64,000 nucleotides of DNA, from assembly GCA_015680905.1 (NCBI GenBank), contig CM027381.1, forward strand, positions 60,330,501 to 60,394,500, in the 5' to 3' direction. Position 1 is the first letter of the stretch; each line of letters opens with the position of its first letter. A program made the position numbers and the translations under genes. Shown piece after piece: positions 10,816 through 22,079 of this stretch. The notes below the pieces were generated by a model, which searched no databases, was not told the DNA's origin, and saw only the letters and a list, made by a program, of their open reading frames with translations. The DNA comes from Coptis chinensis. Lineage: Eukaryota; Streptophyta; Magnoliopsida; Ranunculales; Ranunculaceae.

Positions 10816-12128
10816 TATATGATGTTGCTATTGGGTGTTGTTGCAATTGGATGGAGTGTGTTGCTGCCTGCTACTACTGGGTGTTGTTGCTGCTGCCTAC
10901 TGCTACCATGGACCTGCTTCTCTTTGGTATTTGTTTTTATTACACATGTTTGTTATTTGTATGTCAGTTTGTTGTACATAAATATTTAAGATATTGGTTG
11001 AGCTGAGCTTTAAGTTATCCCTTGTGTGTAAAAGATAATTAGTAATAAGATTTTCTCAAGTTAGTTTTAAACTTTTGAAGTTTTTACTAAATATAAGCTT
11101 GTTATGTGCATCCCTTGTTTTCCATCCAAAGCAAGTACATCTTGAACCGTGCCCAAGGAAATAAGCCAACATTGTTGAGGCCTTTTTAAAAATGCTTAAT
11201 ACGGTATTTATCTAACTATCTTTAATTTGATTTTTTCAGGTGTTTTCTTATTTTTTCAGGTGTGATTTTTCATACAAATCTATTAATCTGTTCCTAAAGT
11301 CTTCATTAGAGACTTGGTTTATCTAGTAAATTATATTGCATTATCATCTACTTGTACTATTCTAGATATTTACAGTAGGTCAGTAGTAGTGCCTTGTCTA
11401 TCAATTTTTATATTAGTAGTGCATTGTAACGGTCTTGAAGTGAATTCACAATTGATTTCTTTTACCCCATTTAATTTTCCGGCCAAGGCACATTCGCACC
11501 ACAATGTTCATATCATTTTACGTTTTAGAAATGATTGCATGACCCCACGAAGTTCATATGAAATTTCAGTTCTTTTCTACGTTACAAGGCTTATTGTAAG
11601 TAGTTTATTTTTTGGGTAACTATAGTTGTTGCTACATTTGTTTCTCCCTTGAACTGTTGGAATCTATTACCTTCAACTTATATGTTTTGAGTTGTTTACT
11701 TGCATATGGATGCATGACCTAAGGATTTCAATTTTATTTTTCGTTTTTTCGAGATGAGTAGTCTTTATTAGTATAATGAATGCCTAGTGCCTACCAACTT
11801 TCATCTAAGTTCTGAATGTTAAGTTTCAATTTAAGATTGAAGTTTATCTAAACTCTGTTGTTAAATGAAACAAGTAACGTATGTGGCATTTGTTTGTTGC
11901 TTTGAAGAATGGAGTTGGTCTATACTGCAACAACTTGGAAATTTTCACACAAGATTTTCTTTCTATCTAGTTGTAAGTTCAATGTAATGTGCTTTTTGTA
12001 TTGTACTTTTCTTTTGGAGGAAAATGTAAGTACAATGATAGAATGAATGATATATTCTTGAATAGGAATGATGCGTACATGTGCATTTTATGGAGCAATT
12101 TGTTTTCTTAAGGGTTAGTTAGACTTAC
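10816..12128 (+). other. A/T-rich DNA, remainder of the captured or host-derived segment
   Basis: No gene supported. The first 150 bases contain a (GTTGTTGCTGCTGCC)-like stretch; the remainder is T-rich and intron-like with several TTTCAG acceptor-like sites (about 11240 and 11263). Short open frames here (10786-10989, 11314-11619) have no recognisable motif. Confidence 0.4.
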
Positions 12129-13600
12129 TGATAAGAGCCCAAAACTGTAGTCTTAACCCTGTAACAGTCATACTTTTAGACCAATTATGTGAGTAATAAT
12201 TAAGAGTTAACACTGATTACGTGTTTTTATGCATTTCAGGTTTCAAAGTCCATTATGTGCAGAAATGTGCCACTTTAGCGAGATAAAGGAGCAAAGGTCG
12301 GTTACTAAGGAGTTCCGTGATTAAAGACCAAGATTCAAGAAGACAAAGCCTTTCTAAAGCCCGGTCAAAAGCTGAAAAAAGTCGACGCGAAAACAAAGAC
12401 ACAAGTCGTGAGAACTTCGAAGGCGTCGTATCTTTGGACTCAGACCTCGGAATGGGGCCTACCTTATGTCAAAACGACCGGCTCGGAAAGAGATTTCCAA
12501 TGGTCTAAGCCTTGATCCAATCAGAGGAGCATAAGAGGACGAAAAGTCTGTTGAAGCCAACTATAGCTGAAGAGGCCTTTTTGGACTGAAAGAATTGGGT
12601 TTTGGGCCTGATTCTCTGGCCCAAAACATGGCTCCAAGCCCATGCATGATTTTTGGATCTGAAAGTATAAAAACCAAAGCTTAACTCTTTGTTAATGGTA
12701 GCTAGTTAGACCTAAAACTATATAGAACTCTAGATCTAGTTTTCAGTAGAGTAATTAAGTTTAAGTTCCATTTCCAATTCTTGTTTTAGATTAAGTTCTT
12801 GAATCATTGTTCTTGATTGATTAGATAAATAAAATAGTTATTTCTGTCAATTTTGATTTTTGTTATGTCAATTTATAGATCTAGTTTTAATTCTTGTTGA
12901 TTATCATTTCGTAGTTTATGTAGATTGAAGCATTGTTAGTTAAATTAGTTAAGTTAGAATTTTAATATGATGTGTAGTTATAATTCAATGGGAAATGATG
13001 GGTTGATGACTCAAGGCTAAAACCTCCATTAGAGGGGTTGATGAAGCTTTGATGAAAACTTAGTGGTATAGTGTAGAAGCATTGTAGAATCTATTCCACT
13101 CTAGAAGGTCGTGATTCGCCATGAGAATGGGTGGACGACCTCACATGCTAGTTAGTATTTGGTAGAAATGCCATGAACACTAGGGATTAGAACTCGAAAT
13201 TCTTGCCGTAAGAACGTAAGAATCGAGATACAAGAATCTATGCTAGGTTATTAGGTTGGATTCGAGGTAGATTCAATTCCCCTCTAATCCTTTATCTAGA
13301 TTCAAAGACAATCATATTTTCATAGCATTCGTAGTTTAAATTCAACATAATAAATTTCATATTGTATCGTAGTATAACACCCTTCGTAAATCTCTCATTA
13401 GACTTAAGACTGATTAATTAGATTAGAAAACATTCCATGCTAGAGAACTAGGAGTGGAACGAATTTGTTACTCCACTTTATTTCGATAGAATTGAGAGTA
13501 GAAACTTTGATAAATATAGACACGTAAATAGTTTTAGTTTACTTACGTTTTGAGTTTTATCGTTCATTTCGTAGGTAAACTATTCAATTATCATTTATCA
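12129..13600 (+). mobile_element. Solo LTR, family N (TSD CTTAC)
   Basis: Begins TGATAAGAGCCCAAAACTGT and ends ATCATTTATCA, 1472 bases, flanked by perfect CTTAC at 12124-12128 and 13601-13605. It has the LTR TATA block (TATAAAAA at 12666-12673) and is closest in its 3' half to the N2 LTRs (35052-36706). No internal sequence remains. Confidence 0.92.
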
Positions 13601-13637
13601 CTTACCCCCCCCCCCCCATTAATAGTTGCAATTAGTG

Positions 13638-13777
13638 TTACCCCCCCATTTTCAAAAATATTAGTGATACCCCCGATTGCAAGATCCAACGGCTACTGAT
13701 GATTTTTTTTTAGGATGATGAAATCGACCGTTGGATCTTACAAATGGGGGTATCACTAATATTTTGAAAATGGGGTA
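13638..13777. mobile_element. 140-bp foldback (MITE-like)
   Basis: The left arm, TTACCCCCCCATTTTCAAAA and onward to about 13693, is repeated inverted at about 13727-13777 ending TTTTGAAAATGGGGTAA, with matching ATTAGTGATACCCCC and AAGATCCAACGG blocks and a loop of roughly 30 bases containing a T run. No protein-coding capacity. Target duplication not identified. Confidence 0.7.
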
Positions 13778-13858
13778 AGTCTATGTAACCCTTTTTTTAA
13801 ATGTGTTGTTTTGGCCAGTTCTACAGGGGTGTTGTTATTATGTAGTATTTTTGGATTG

Positions 13859-13892
<34 letters not shown>
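13859..13892 (+). repeat. Poly(A) run, 34 bases
   Basis: Uninterrupted A34 inside the CACTA-like block, next to the start of the subterminal repeats. It may be the tail of an inserted retroelement or simple slippage; no retroelement body can be recognised before it. Confidence 0.9.
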
Positions 13893-13896
<4 letters not shown>

Positions 13897-14256
13897 GACT
13901 GTTTTAGAATAACTGTCATAGTGTAAACTATTTGTTGACATTTTTTGTTCCACAAAATGACGGTTCCACAGTAATCAATGGGCATTTCTTGACGATTCTA
14001 ACTACAATTTATGGCGATTACGTATGAGGTGTCATAATAAAATTTACCTACTATGACGTTTTAAAGACTAATATATGTCATAATGGGAGGAACTTTTAAG
14101 ACGCCTTTCTACGAACTGTCATAACTTTAATGACGGTTTTGGTTGACATTTTATGACACCCCCAGTAATGACGGCTAGTTTTTCAATCAAAAAGTGTCAT
14201 GATATGTATTTCATGACAACTAAAAGTTGTCATAGAAAGCCCTTTTTTTAGTAATG
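13893..14256 (+). repeat. CACTA-type subterminal repeat region and right terminus
   Basis: About a dozen short motifs in both orientations, including TGTCATA, ATGACGG, TATGACA and GTTGTCATAG, crowd the last 360 bases before GCCCTTTTTTTAGTAATG at the end. Such arrays bind the TNPA-like protein in En/Spm elements. The terminal C-A-C-T-A is C-A-T-T-A here. Confidence 0.65.
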
Positions 14257-14837
14257 TATGTGGGATGTTCATATTCATTATTCTTTTCTCCACATACAGG
14301 AAGTAAAATAGTATACCATCTTCTGAGAGATTCTTTTCTAAGAGTATGACCGGTGAGGATTGAAAGTCGAGATTATCTATCTAAAGGAAAACTAGGGATT
14401 CCATTTCTTGGATAGGAGAGTATAGGAGATTGACTAAGTACACACAGAAGCCTTGATTGAGAATTTTGTCAATTTTTACTATCTCCCATCATAATCTATG
14501 AGTCTTTGCAGCAATGTAGTTAGCAATAGAGACCGTCTGTTAGAGGGAGCAGTAAGTGGGTAAGGAATTTCTCTCTCTGAAAAATACTATCATTCTTGAA
14601 CATGATATTGATTGATTTTATGGGTATATCACCTGAAAACCCTCATGAGACTATAACTCGTCCTTTTTAGGGAACTTAAAGGTTTAAAGCCTTGTTGCAT
14701 ATGGTAAATACAATCGCGATGCTTACGAAAGTGAGTTATGATTTTATTTTTATTATTAGGAGGTGATTTTGATCACTTATCTATTTTTAATTTTATTTTA
14801 TTTGCAAAGAGACTAGCAAAAGGCTAGTTGGGGGTTG
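14257..14837 (+). other. G1-A 3' noncoding end with polypurine tract
   Basis: Matches 34265-34839. The last bases, TTGGGGGTTG at 14829-14838, form the polypurine tract that primes second-strand synthesis, directly before the LTR start. No gene. Confidence 0.75.
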
Positions 14838-16444
14838 GGATAAGTGCCCAAAAAGTGCAATTTAACCCTCGATTATGCCTCTTGTTTAGCCATCTTAGTG
14901 GACTAATAGTGTTTATAAGTGATGTTTTATGATTCTACAGGTGGAAAAAGAGTTTTGTTTAATATTAGAGAAAAAGGGTTAAACAGAGCAATTCAGAGCA
15001 TTAAGGATCATATGGGAATCCCGTGGACAGTCATGGAGAAGGCTAAGGAATTGAAGCTATGAAAGATGCGACTTAGACCTATTTTAAAGCCTATTTGGAA
15101 GCCCAAGGAAAAAAGATTCTTTGCTTGGACCAAAGCTCGCTAAAGAGGATAGAAGGATAGAGCAAAAGAGGGAAAATAGACTTCCTTATCTGGGATGCAA
15201 AGATCGTGCGTCCAGACGCAATGGTCGTGTCTGAGACACAAGGATCGTGCATCCAGACGCATGAACCGACATTGTAGCCACTTCCTTCTCAGTTTTGGAG
15301 ATGAAGTTGGACTCTAAAAGAAGTTGATTTGTATTAGGAAACAAATGGCGGTTTGGAATGCTTCAAGAACTCATTGTAACCCCTATAAAGAGAGGACCTA
15401 AGTGCCTCATGTAACTCTCCAATTCACTTATATTTTTGTCTACAGAACTTGAGGCAGAGAGAGATTAATAATAAAAGATTCAGTTTTAACTAGTCAAGTC
15501 TTAATAAGTTAGTCTTTATAGTCTTATGTTCTTCGACTCTTCTTCTTCTCGTTCTTCGTGTTCTTCCTTCTTTATGGAAAGCTAATCTTCTTCTTCAAGG
15601 GAGGAGATAAAGCTGATGCTTAAGGTTTAATGATTCTTCTGGTTCATAGTGTTCTTCAATCAGGTTAGTTCTTTACATTTTTAGTTATTAGTTCCATTGC
15701 CCACACCAGAGGATGAAAGTATAGAATAAGGTTTATGTTTTGCAATATTAATATCACGCTAATGTTCTTTAATTTTCTTCAAGTAGTATAGTTCTTTAGA
15801 GTCAGGGAAGTATTCTTTGTGTTGCCTTAGAAGAGGTAGCTCAGGGAGTGGCTGCCTAAGGGAAGTATTCTTTGTGTTTGCCTTAAGTGGTGATTCATTG
15901 AATGACCGCCTTATTAAGAAGTACTCTTTGATTTTGCTCTCGGTAATACATTGAATGGCTACCCGAGCTTACATAAAAGGACAGAAGACATTAATAGCAA
16001 AAATATAGGGACAACCTTAAGTAGAATTAATTGTTAATGGTGTTTTGTCCAAGCGGGCATCGACACTCGTTCGATTGCCTAATTGTAGTCTACTTGTAAG
16101 AACAACCATGAAGCAGAAGGTCATAGATCAAAAGTATTGGTGGATTCTATTCTCTTGAATTAACTCTCTTATAAATTTTCAATAGTTTAGTTAGTTTAGT
16201 TTAGTTTAGCATTAGAATCTAAAATGTCTACAATCATAGTTTTTAATGCCTCAACCCCATTTCCAGTCCTGTCCTTCACATAACATACATTTAAAAGTGG
16301 AATTATACCCTACTCATCCTTTACTTATTGAGGGATAATTAGGTTTTGATATACTTCTATTTTGCTCAACAACCATCATCCATCTACATCATCTATCTAC
16401 ATCATCCATATACCATCTCATACACAAAAAAAAAAGCAAGGTCA
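14838..16444 (+). mobile_element. G1 LTR (1.6 kb)
   Basis: Starts GGATAAGTGCCCAAAAAGTG (first base T in other copies) and ends AAGCAAGGTCA, two bases before the primer-binding site. TATA box TATAAAG at 15384-15390. It contains two hairpin-capable TGCGTCCAGACGCA-type blocks (about 15210-15262) and a degenerate tandem repeat built on GAAGTATTCTTTGTGTTGCC (15807-15965). Partial copies lie at 34840-35051, 47566-48542 and 48543-48974. Here it serves at once as the 3' LTR of one element and the 5' LTR of the next. Confidence 0.75.
15384..15390 (+). promoter_or_regulatory. G1 LTR TATA box
   Basis: TATAAAG in the context AACCCCTATAAAGAGAGGA, about 550 bases into the LTR, fitting the end of U3. Assignment is by sequence only. 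Confidence 0.5.
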
Positions 16445-16446
16445 AA

Positions 16447-16465
16447 TGGCATCGCTGCCATTTTA
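16447..16465 (+). other. G1 primer-binding site, tRNA-Asp type (degenerate)
   Basis: TGGCATCGCTGCCATTTTA follows the LTR end by two bases. It is one or two changes from the N-family site TGGCGCCGCTGCC, which is complementary to the 3' end of plant tRNA-Asp, the primer used by Athila elements. Confidence 0.65.
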
Positions 16466-16986
16466 AGTTGTTTATATTTAATGTTTTCTTTCAAGATTAG
16501 AACTTTGGATCTTGAGGTAATTTTAGTCGCATCATCCATCCTTTTGAGAAAGAGAGAAGCTTGAAGGACATCTCGAAGACAAGATCTACCATCCAGGTTA
16601 GTCGAATCTTTATTCTTTTTATTTCATTCTTAATATAGTTGCATCGTAGTTTAGTTTTATTGCTTTCTAGTATAATTGCATTTAGGACCTTTTCAACAAT
16701 TAAAGTTGCAAGCCAACACAGTGAAACATCAAACTCTAGTGTTTCTTGTCTGAATCTTGACAAACGGACTATCCTTTGTGGGTCGCGGTATTTAAGCAAT
16801 CCAAGTGATTCACCATAACCCTAGAAGAGATAACTTTAGACAACGAGGGAGATACTAGCTGCAAAGCCCAACCCAGTTAAAGGAAAGTAGTTTTTGCATT
16901 TTAGTATAATAGTTGAATATTAGTTTAATTGCATTCAAGCATAGTTTGATAGTTTTTCGTCATTATCGCATAACATTTTCTAGTGT
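16466..16986 (+). other. G1 untranslated leader
   Basis: Lies between primer-binding site and gag start. A/T-rich, with several TAGTTTAGTT-type repeats; no gene supported. Confidence 0.6.
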
Positions 16987-18438
16987 ATGCCCCGTCGTCC
17001 ATATCATCGTCCGGTAATAACACAACCGTGGGCAATGTTTAACAACCGACTCATAAAAATACTAGATGAGATTGATACAATGGCCCCACGTAATGATGGA
17101 GGTGTTATGAACCCAAATAATCCTGAAGCTATCCCATCTATGCAAGCACAACAGAGGAAAAAGCTGAGTAATTTCTATTCGCCAATCATTGGAGACCCAC
17201 CCAGCAGTATTATTTTTCCAGAGACATAAGCTAACCAGTTTGAACTTAAAGCATCAGTAATCTCTATGCTTCCAAAGTTCAATGGTTAAGACAATGTTCA
17301 GCCTTATGTTCACATAAACAAATTTCCATCACTCCTTAGAACTTTCAACAACTAGAATATCTAGGATGAGAGTATCAAGTTAATTCTTTTTCCACTCTCA
17401 CTTGAAGGTAAAACATCCGAATGGTTAACTACACAGTCGATCAATTTAATCAATAACTGGGAGAAGTTGAGAACAAAGTTTATGAACAAGTTCTACCCAC
17501 CCTAGAAGACAGATGCCATGCAGCAAGCCATCAACAATTTCAAAGGGAAGGTGACTGAAGAATATCATCAAAGCTGGGAGAAATTCAATAATCTGCTATT
17601 CTCATGTCCACATCATGGTTATGATAAGTGCACACTGGCTTATTTTTTCTTTCGAGGACTTTCTACTATGAACAAGCAGATGATACAGTCAATGTATCAA
17701 GGTAAGTTTACATCATTAGACAGAGAGGAAGCATACAACTTTCTCGAGAATTTAGCTGAAGACACTCAACAATGGAGTACTAGCAACGAGGACGTAGCTA
17801 GAGTGGAGGGGGTGCCGAAGCAATTTGGTAACCAAGTTCCTGAAGACCCAGATCAAGTGATGCTATCAATTATGGCAAGCTCATCAACAGGACTTGAAAA
17901 TCTGAACAAGAAGTTTGATCAGTTCTCTATGAATCCTCCGGAAGCAAACAATTTCTAAGCTAAACCTCAGCCATCCAAGCCTTGTTATGTCATTTGTGAG
18001 CTATGTTATGATAAAGGCTACACCACTAAAGAGTGTTCGTACTATCTGGATACTAAAGCAGAGGCATGTAGTATCAACTCTTTAGGAAGAAATAACCAGT
18101 TCAATCAAAGACAGAATTATTGGAAGCCACAAATTACAAATCAGAGGAATTTTCCTCCAGGATTCCAGAATCAGTTTAATCAATTCCAGAATAACCAGTA
18201 TCAGCTCCAAGACCGCCAGTAACCATACAGAAATCAACAGTCATACTAGAACCAGCAATACCAAGCCAACACAAATAGAGAGTTAGTACCAGATCTTATG
18301 AGTGGATACATTGCCCCTATGCCTCAGTTGAGCAAAGCAGTTATCCCACATCTAGAAGAAGCTATCACCACCATTGTCAATGAGCTGAAACAGACAAATC
18401 AAAGAACCCAGAAGTTAAAGAATAACTTTAGTGTCTTT
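16987..18438 (+). pseudogene. Athila-type gag of G1, broken and cut at its 3' end
   Basis: Gag forms the particle in which reverse transcription occurs. The first frame (16987-17229) begins MPRRPYHRPV and carries the conserved KLSNFYSPIIGD block; in-phase stops follow at about 17227, 17287 and 17353. The capsid-like domain lies at 17300-17780 (SLEGKTSEWLTTQSI, SWEKFNNLLFSCPHHGYDKC). A degenerate zinc knuckle (CELCYDKGYTTKEC) lies near 17995-18036, followed by an Asn/Gln-rich stretch (18090-18270). The frame is still open when the N LTR starts at 18439. Protease is therefore missing here. Confidence 0.85.
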
Positions 18439-19531
18439 TGATAATCGTAAAAACAATAGAATCCTAAATATTAATGTTAACAACACTAATACGTAATCCT
18501 ACCGTTCTTACGTTTAAATCAATTCTTCTTACTCTCAAAACATAATCATGCAATATAATGAGTAAGGATTCGTCCACTCTAAACCCTCAAGACTTAAACA
18601 AATTCAACTAATCAAACCCAAAAGGAACAATGGTGAGAGTAATGATTTGATGTGAAATTTTATACTACCATTCCCAACACAAGAACAATAATAAGAACAA
18701 GACATAATTAAATTAAACTGAAATTAAAACTAATTTAGAACTAAGATTGTGAATAACTAATTATGAATTTAAGACAACTAAATCCAAATAAGAATTTAAG
18801 CAATAATCTAAATTGAAATGAAGAACTAATACTTTATTCTAAAAACTAAATATGATTCTAAACTAACTAATTGAATGAATGTAAAAAACTAGATCTAGAT
18901 CTAAAGTTTAATGGCTACTTTTCTTATCCTAACCTAATTTATTTTCTAACCTAACTATCTACCATTAACAAAGAGCTAAGCTTTTGTTTTTATATGCTTC
19001 AGATCCAAAAATCGTGCATGGGCTTGGAGCCATGTTTTGGGCCAGAGAATCAGGCCCAAAACTAATTCTTTCAGTCCAAAAAGGCCTTTTCAGCTGCAGT
19101 TGGCTTCGACAGACTTTTCGTCCACTTATGCTCCTCTGATTGGGCCAAGGCTTAAACCATTGGAAATCTCTTTCCAAGCCGGTCGTTTTGACATAAGGTA
19201 GACCCAATTCCGAGGTCTGAGTCCAAAGATACGGCCTTCGGAAGTTCTGCTGACTTGTGCACTATTTCTGCCCGTGTTGACTTTACAGCTTTTGACCGGG
19301 CTTTACAAAGGCTTTGTCTCCTTGAATCTTGGCCTTTATTCACAGAACTCCTTAGCAACCGACCTTTGCTCCTTTATCTCGCTAAAGTGGCACATTTCTG
19401 CACATAATGGACTTTGAAGCCTGGAATGCATAAAAACACGTAATCAATATTAACTCTTAATTATTACTCACATAATTGGTCTAAAAGTATGATGGTTAAA
19501 GGGTTAAAACTATAGTTTTGGGCTCTTATCA
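18439..19531 (-). mobile_element. N-family 3' LTR (from element N0), minus orientation
   Basis: Reads on the minus strand from TGATAAGAGCCC (19531) to CGATTATCA (18439), 1093 bases. It differs clearly from the LTR at 25586-26655, above all in its middle (18670-18900), whereas 1-851 is nearly identical to that LTR. So this LTR probably belonged to a different N copy, N0. Left flank TCTTT does not match the right flank of the composite (GTGTT). Confidence 0.8.
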
Positions 19532-22079
19532 AACAACCCCCAAACAACATTTTGCTTGTCCTCAAGCAAAGATGAGAAATTAGAATAAGTGACCAAAAAT
19601 GGAGTTCTATCTACTCGTTTTTTGAGAGCGATTGCATTGACCATATGCAACAAGGCCTTAAACCACTAGGAATTCCCTAGTGGACGAGTTATAGCCTCGT
19701 GAGAGTTTTCCAGTGAAGGTACTCACAAACTTCATATATACTACAACGACTAAGAAATAAAACTATTGTTTCCTTATTTATGTCTCAATTATCTATACAT
19801 CTCACTAGCAATGAATACAGAATAATCATGTCGAAACCTAAGCTAATATATGCATAATAATCAATCATCTACGAATAAACATATATACAATAAGTAATGC
19901 TATGAAATGCATTAACAGGTCCATTTATAAAACTTTGGAATAACGTCCTTAAGTAGGTTCTCACATAAAAGTCAAGACAAAAATCACTCTGATTTTTCCA
20001 CTCAAGTTTTGCTACTCCGGTGTCGTAAAGTGGGCATACTTTACCTTACAATCTCAATGACACACAAGGAAGCCGAAGTTGATCAAACACATCGCCACTT
20101 ACTATCACACTAACCTATTCCTAATTGAGCTAGAGGTCTTTATTAGGTGTCATGGGATTAGGAGATGGTTTAAGAATGAAGGAAACGGATATTCAAAAGA
20201 CAAGTCCGAGATAATAGGGTCTTCATATTACGTAACTAGAGAAAACCTTGTTCTTTTTGCTTCTACACTTTGTTTCCATCCTTAGCCTTTTTCTTTTGGC
20301 TTTTCGACTCATTTTATTCTATTTTGGAGTTTTTATTTTATTTCTATTTTTATTTTTATTTTCTTTTCTTTGGATGGAAACTTCTTTTCTTTTTCTTTTC
20401 TGAAGCAACTAACTAATTTCTGTTTACACAGGTTTTCTCTTCTCTTTTCTTCACTCATCCTATTCTCGGACTTATTCTAAAATGGGTAGGTTTTTTTTTT
20501 TTTTTTTATATATTTTGTTTTGTTTTTGTAACATGGTAAAGGAATTATGGTTTATGGAAGGGCTAATGAAAGGCTCAGTGGGGCGATTAGCGGAAAATAT
20601 ACTTAGGTCAGAATTTCTAGCTATATCGATCCAAAAAAAGGGCCTAAATTCTCTCTTAGGACATGGTATAGTGGTCAAGCAAGTGAGCGTGTGATTTCTC
20701 TTTCGAATATACTTCTCCCCGTGTGTCATTTCTCAAATGTTTCACTCATATATAAGGTTTTAGGCTATATTCTCACAGGATTTGTAGAATAAGTACTCTA
20801 GCCTAGATTTTAAACTTTCTTGCCAAACAATCATAGATACTCATGTAATATATTTATAGATAGATGCAAAGATTATTACCTACATATTAACCTAAGTTTC
20901 TAAAAACTATTCTAATGCAAAAGCTACATTGAGACTTCTAGATTATTAAGAGCATAGAGAAGAAACAATACCAATATTCCTAAGTGTATAACATAAAATT
21001 TTTATTTTTATTTTTATTTTTATTATTTTTAAGACAAATAATATGTAATATACAACCTAATATGTGCTTAACATTTACATGTCGTGTTTCTATACCACCC
21101 CAAACAATTTGGGAGAAGGGGTTCATGAAACAATTCAATAGCACAATTAAATTATGTAACTAACTAATTTTTATAATTTTTAACATTTTATAAATAAAAG
21201 TCGTAATTTACATCCTAAAAGTGTCTAATTTTTGCAAATATTTCTATCCCACCCCAAACAATCGAGCGCTTTGTCCTCAAAGTGTAAAGAGATAAGGAAA
21301 GAATTTACCATAGAAGCGTGGCAAAAATTGGCGATACCTATAATGTAAATATTGTAAAGATGATATGATAATATGAAGCACAATTAAACCGGTAGTGCGT
21401 ACTAACTAATGTGAAACTCTACTAGAGTAAACATGACCAGGGCTTAGGGTGGCAACATGATTTGAAATGAATACCAAAATCGCCACCCCCAAACAAAATT
21501 GGAAAACTCTTTTTAAGTGTGAAAATTTTGTTTGGCCTATACTCTAGAAAGTTGGTATTGTACAAAAACTTGGGTTTTTAAAGTCGATTCCTAGACTTAC
21601 TAATATATGTTTATGTTTTATTTTATTTAGTTTTTATATGTTTGATTTTTAGAAAAACAAAACAAAATTACGATAAAGAAATAAAAATGAAACTCACTCC
21701 ATAGAGAAGCACTACTCTATCCACGAGAAAAAGTGCAAGAGATAAATGCGTGAGTCACATGAAACGTAGACTAAGAATCCGACACTTACAACCACTCACT
21801 CCAAAAGGAGGGTCCGGTTGCCTTAATGGTGCACTCCCATAACATAAGATTGGAATGGAGTACACCGAAGAATAAAATGAGTCTTTTATAGTCAGGTACT
21901 TTAGACTTTATCTAATATATATGTATTAAAATGCAGTTTACCATATATCAACAATCGAAAAAGTTGTGGGTCTTTCCACAAATAATTAACATGGAATGCA
22001 CCATCAAATTGAATTAAGCACCAAGATTTCCTATGACGTAGCTTAGTGGAATGAGAGCAAAGCCTTATAGATCTAAAAC
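19532..22079 (-). other. N0/N1 3' noncoding region with polypurine tract
   Basis: Directly after the LTR, the complement gives the polypurine context GCAAAATGTTGTTTGGGGGT (19532-19552). The next 1.6 kb is conserved with N2 (44300-45910) and N3 (54014-55700). Further G tracts on the minus strand lie at about 21095-21120, 21243-21260 and 21482-21502. ORF-A and ORF-B of N2/N3 are absent. A (TTTTA)-like pyrimidine stretch lies at 20330-20400 and T18 near 20490. No gene supported; the recombination point between N0 and N1 should lie in or near here. Confidence 0.65.

Larger units (their letters stand above)
8308..14256 (+). mobile_element. Compound insertion with a CACTA-type right end
   Basis: Bounded on both sides by G1-A sequence. 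The base triplet TAT ends the left flank (8305-8307) and begins the right flank (14257-14259), as expected for the 3-bp target duplication of CACTA elements. The right terminus reads, on the complement, CATTACTAAAAAAAGGGC, one base off a CACTA start, with many subterminal TGTCAT/TGACG repeats. The left terminus (ATCGAGCAACTT) does not match, so the left end is lost or diverged. Inside lie exon-like DNA, a MITE, two solo N LTRs and a foldback. No transposase gene is visible. Confidence 0.5.
4256..18438 (+). mobile_element. G1-A: integrase end, 3' region, one LTR and gag of Athila-like elements, interrupted by insertions
   Basis: Pieces in order: integrase C-terminus (4259-4864), small Cys-rich ORF (4996-5289), 3' noncoding (to 6411), LINE fragment (6412-7998), 3' noncoding (7999-8307), CACTA-like block (8308-14256), 3' noncoding and polypurine tract (14257-14837), one LTR (14838-16444), primer-binding site, leader and gag (16987-18438). 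The joins across the insertions are confirmed by the uninterrupted relative at 33890-34260. Because one LTR follows integrase and precedes gag, this is a tandem arrangement rather than one element. It is cut at 18438 by an N-family LTR. Confidence 0.8.

Noticed and set aside
12317-12508. A small open frame in the N LTR U3, also seen at 19358-19152 and 26482-26276 (minus), with LCQNDRLGKRFPMV
   Set aside because: It is open in three LTRs but broken in N2 and lies before the transcript start inferred from the TATA box. Similarity follows from LTR homology, and no protein feature is visible.
15140-15270. Repeated GCAAGGATCGTGC blocks as a CRISPR-like array
   Set aside because: Only two imperfect units in a plant LTR, with no regular spacers.
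15833-16080. tRNA-like A box (TAGCTCAGGGAGTGG) and B box (GTTCGATTGCC) in the G1 LTR, suggesting a SINE
   Set aside because: The boxes are about 235 bases apart, far beyond Pol III spacing, and the first lies in a tandem repeat explained by the LTR.
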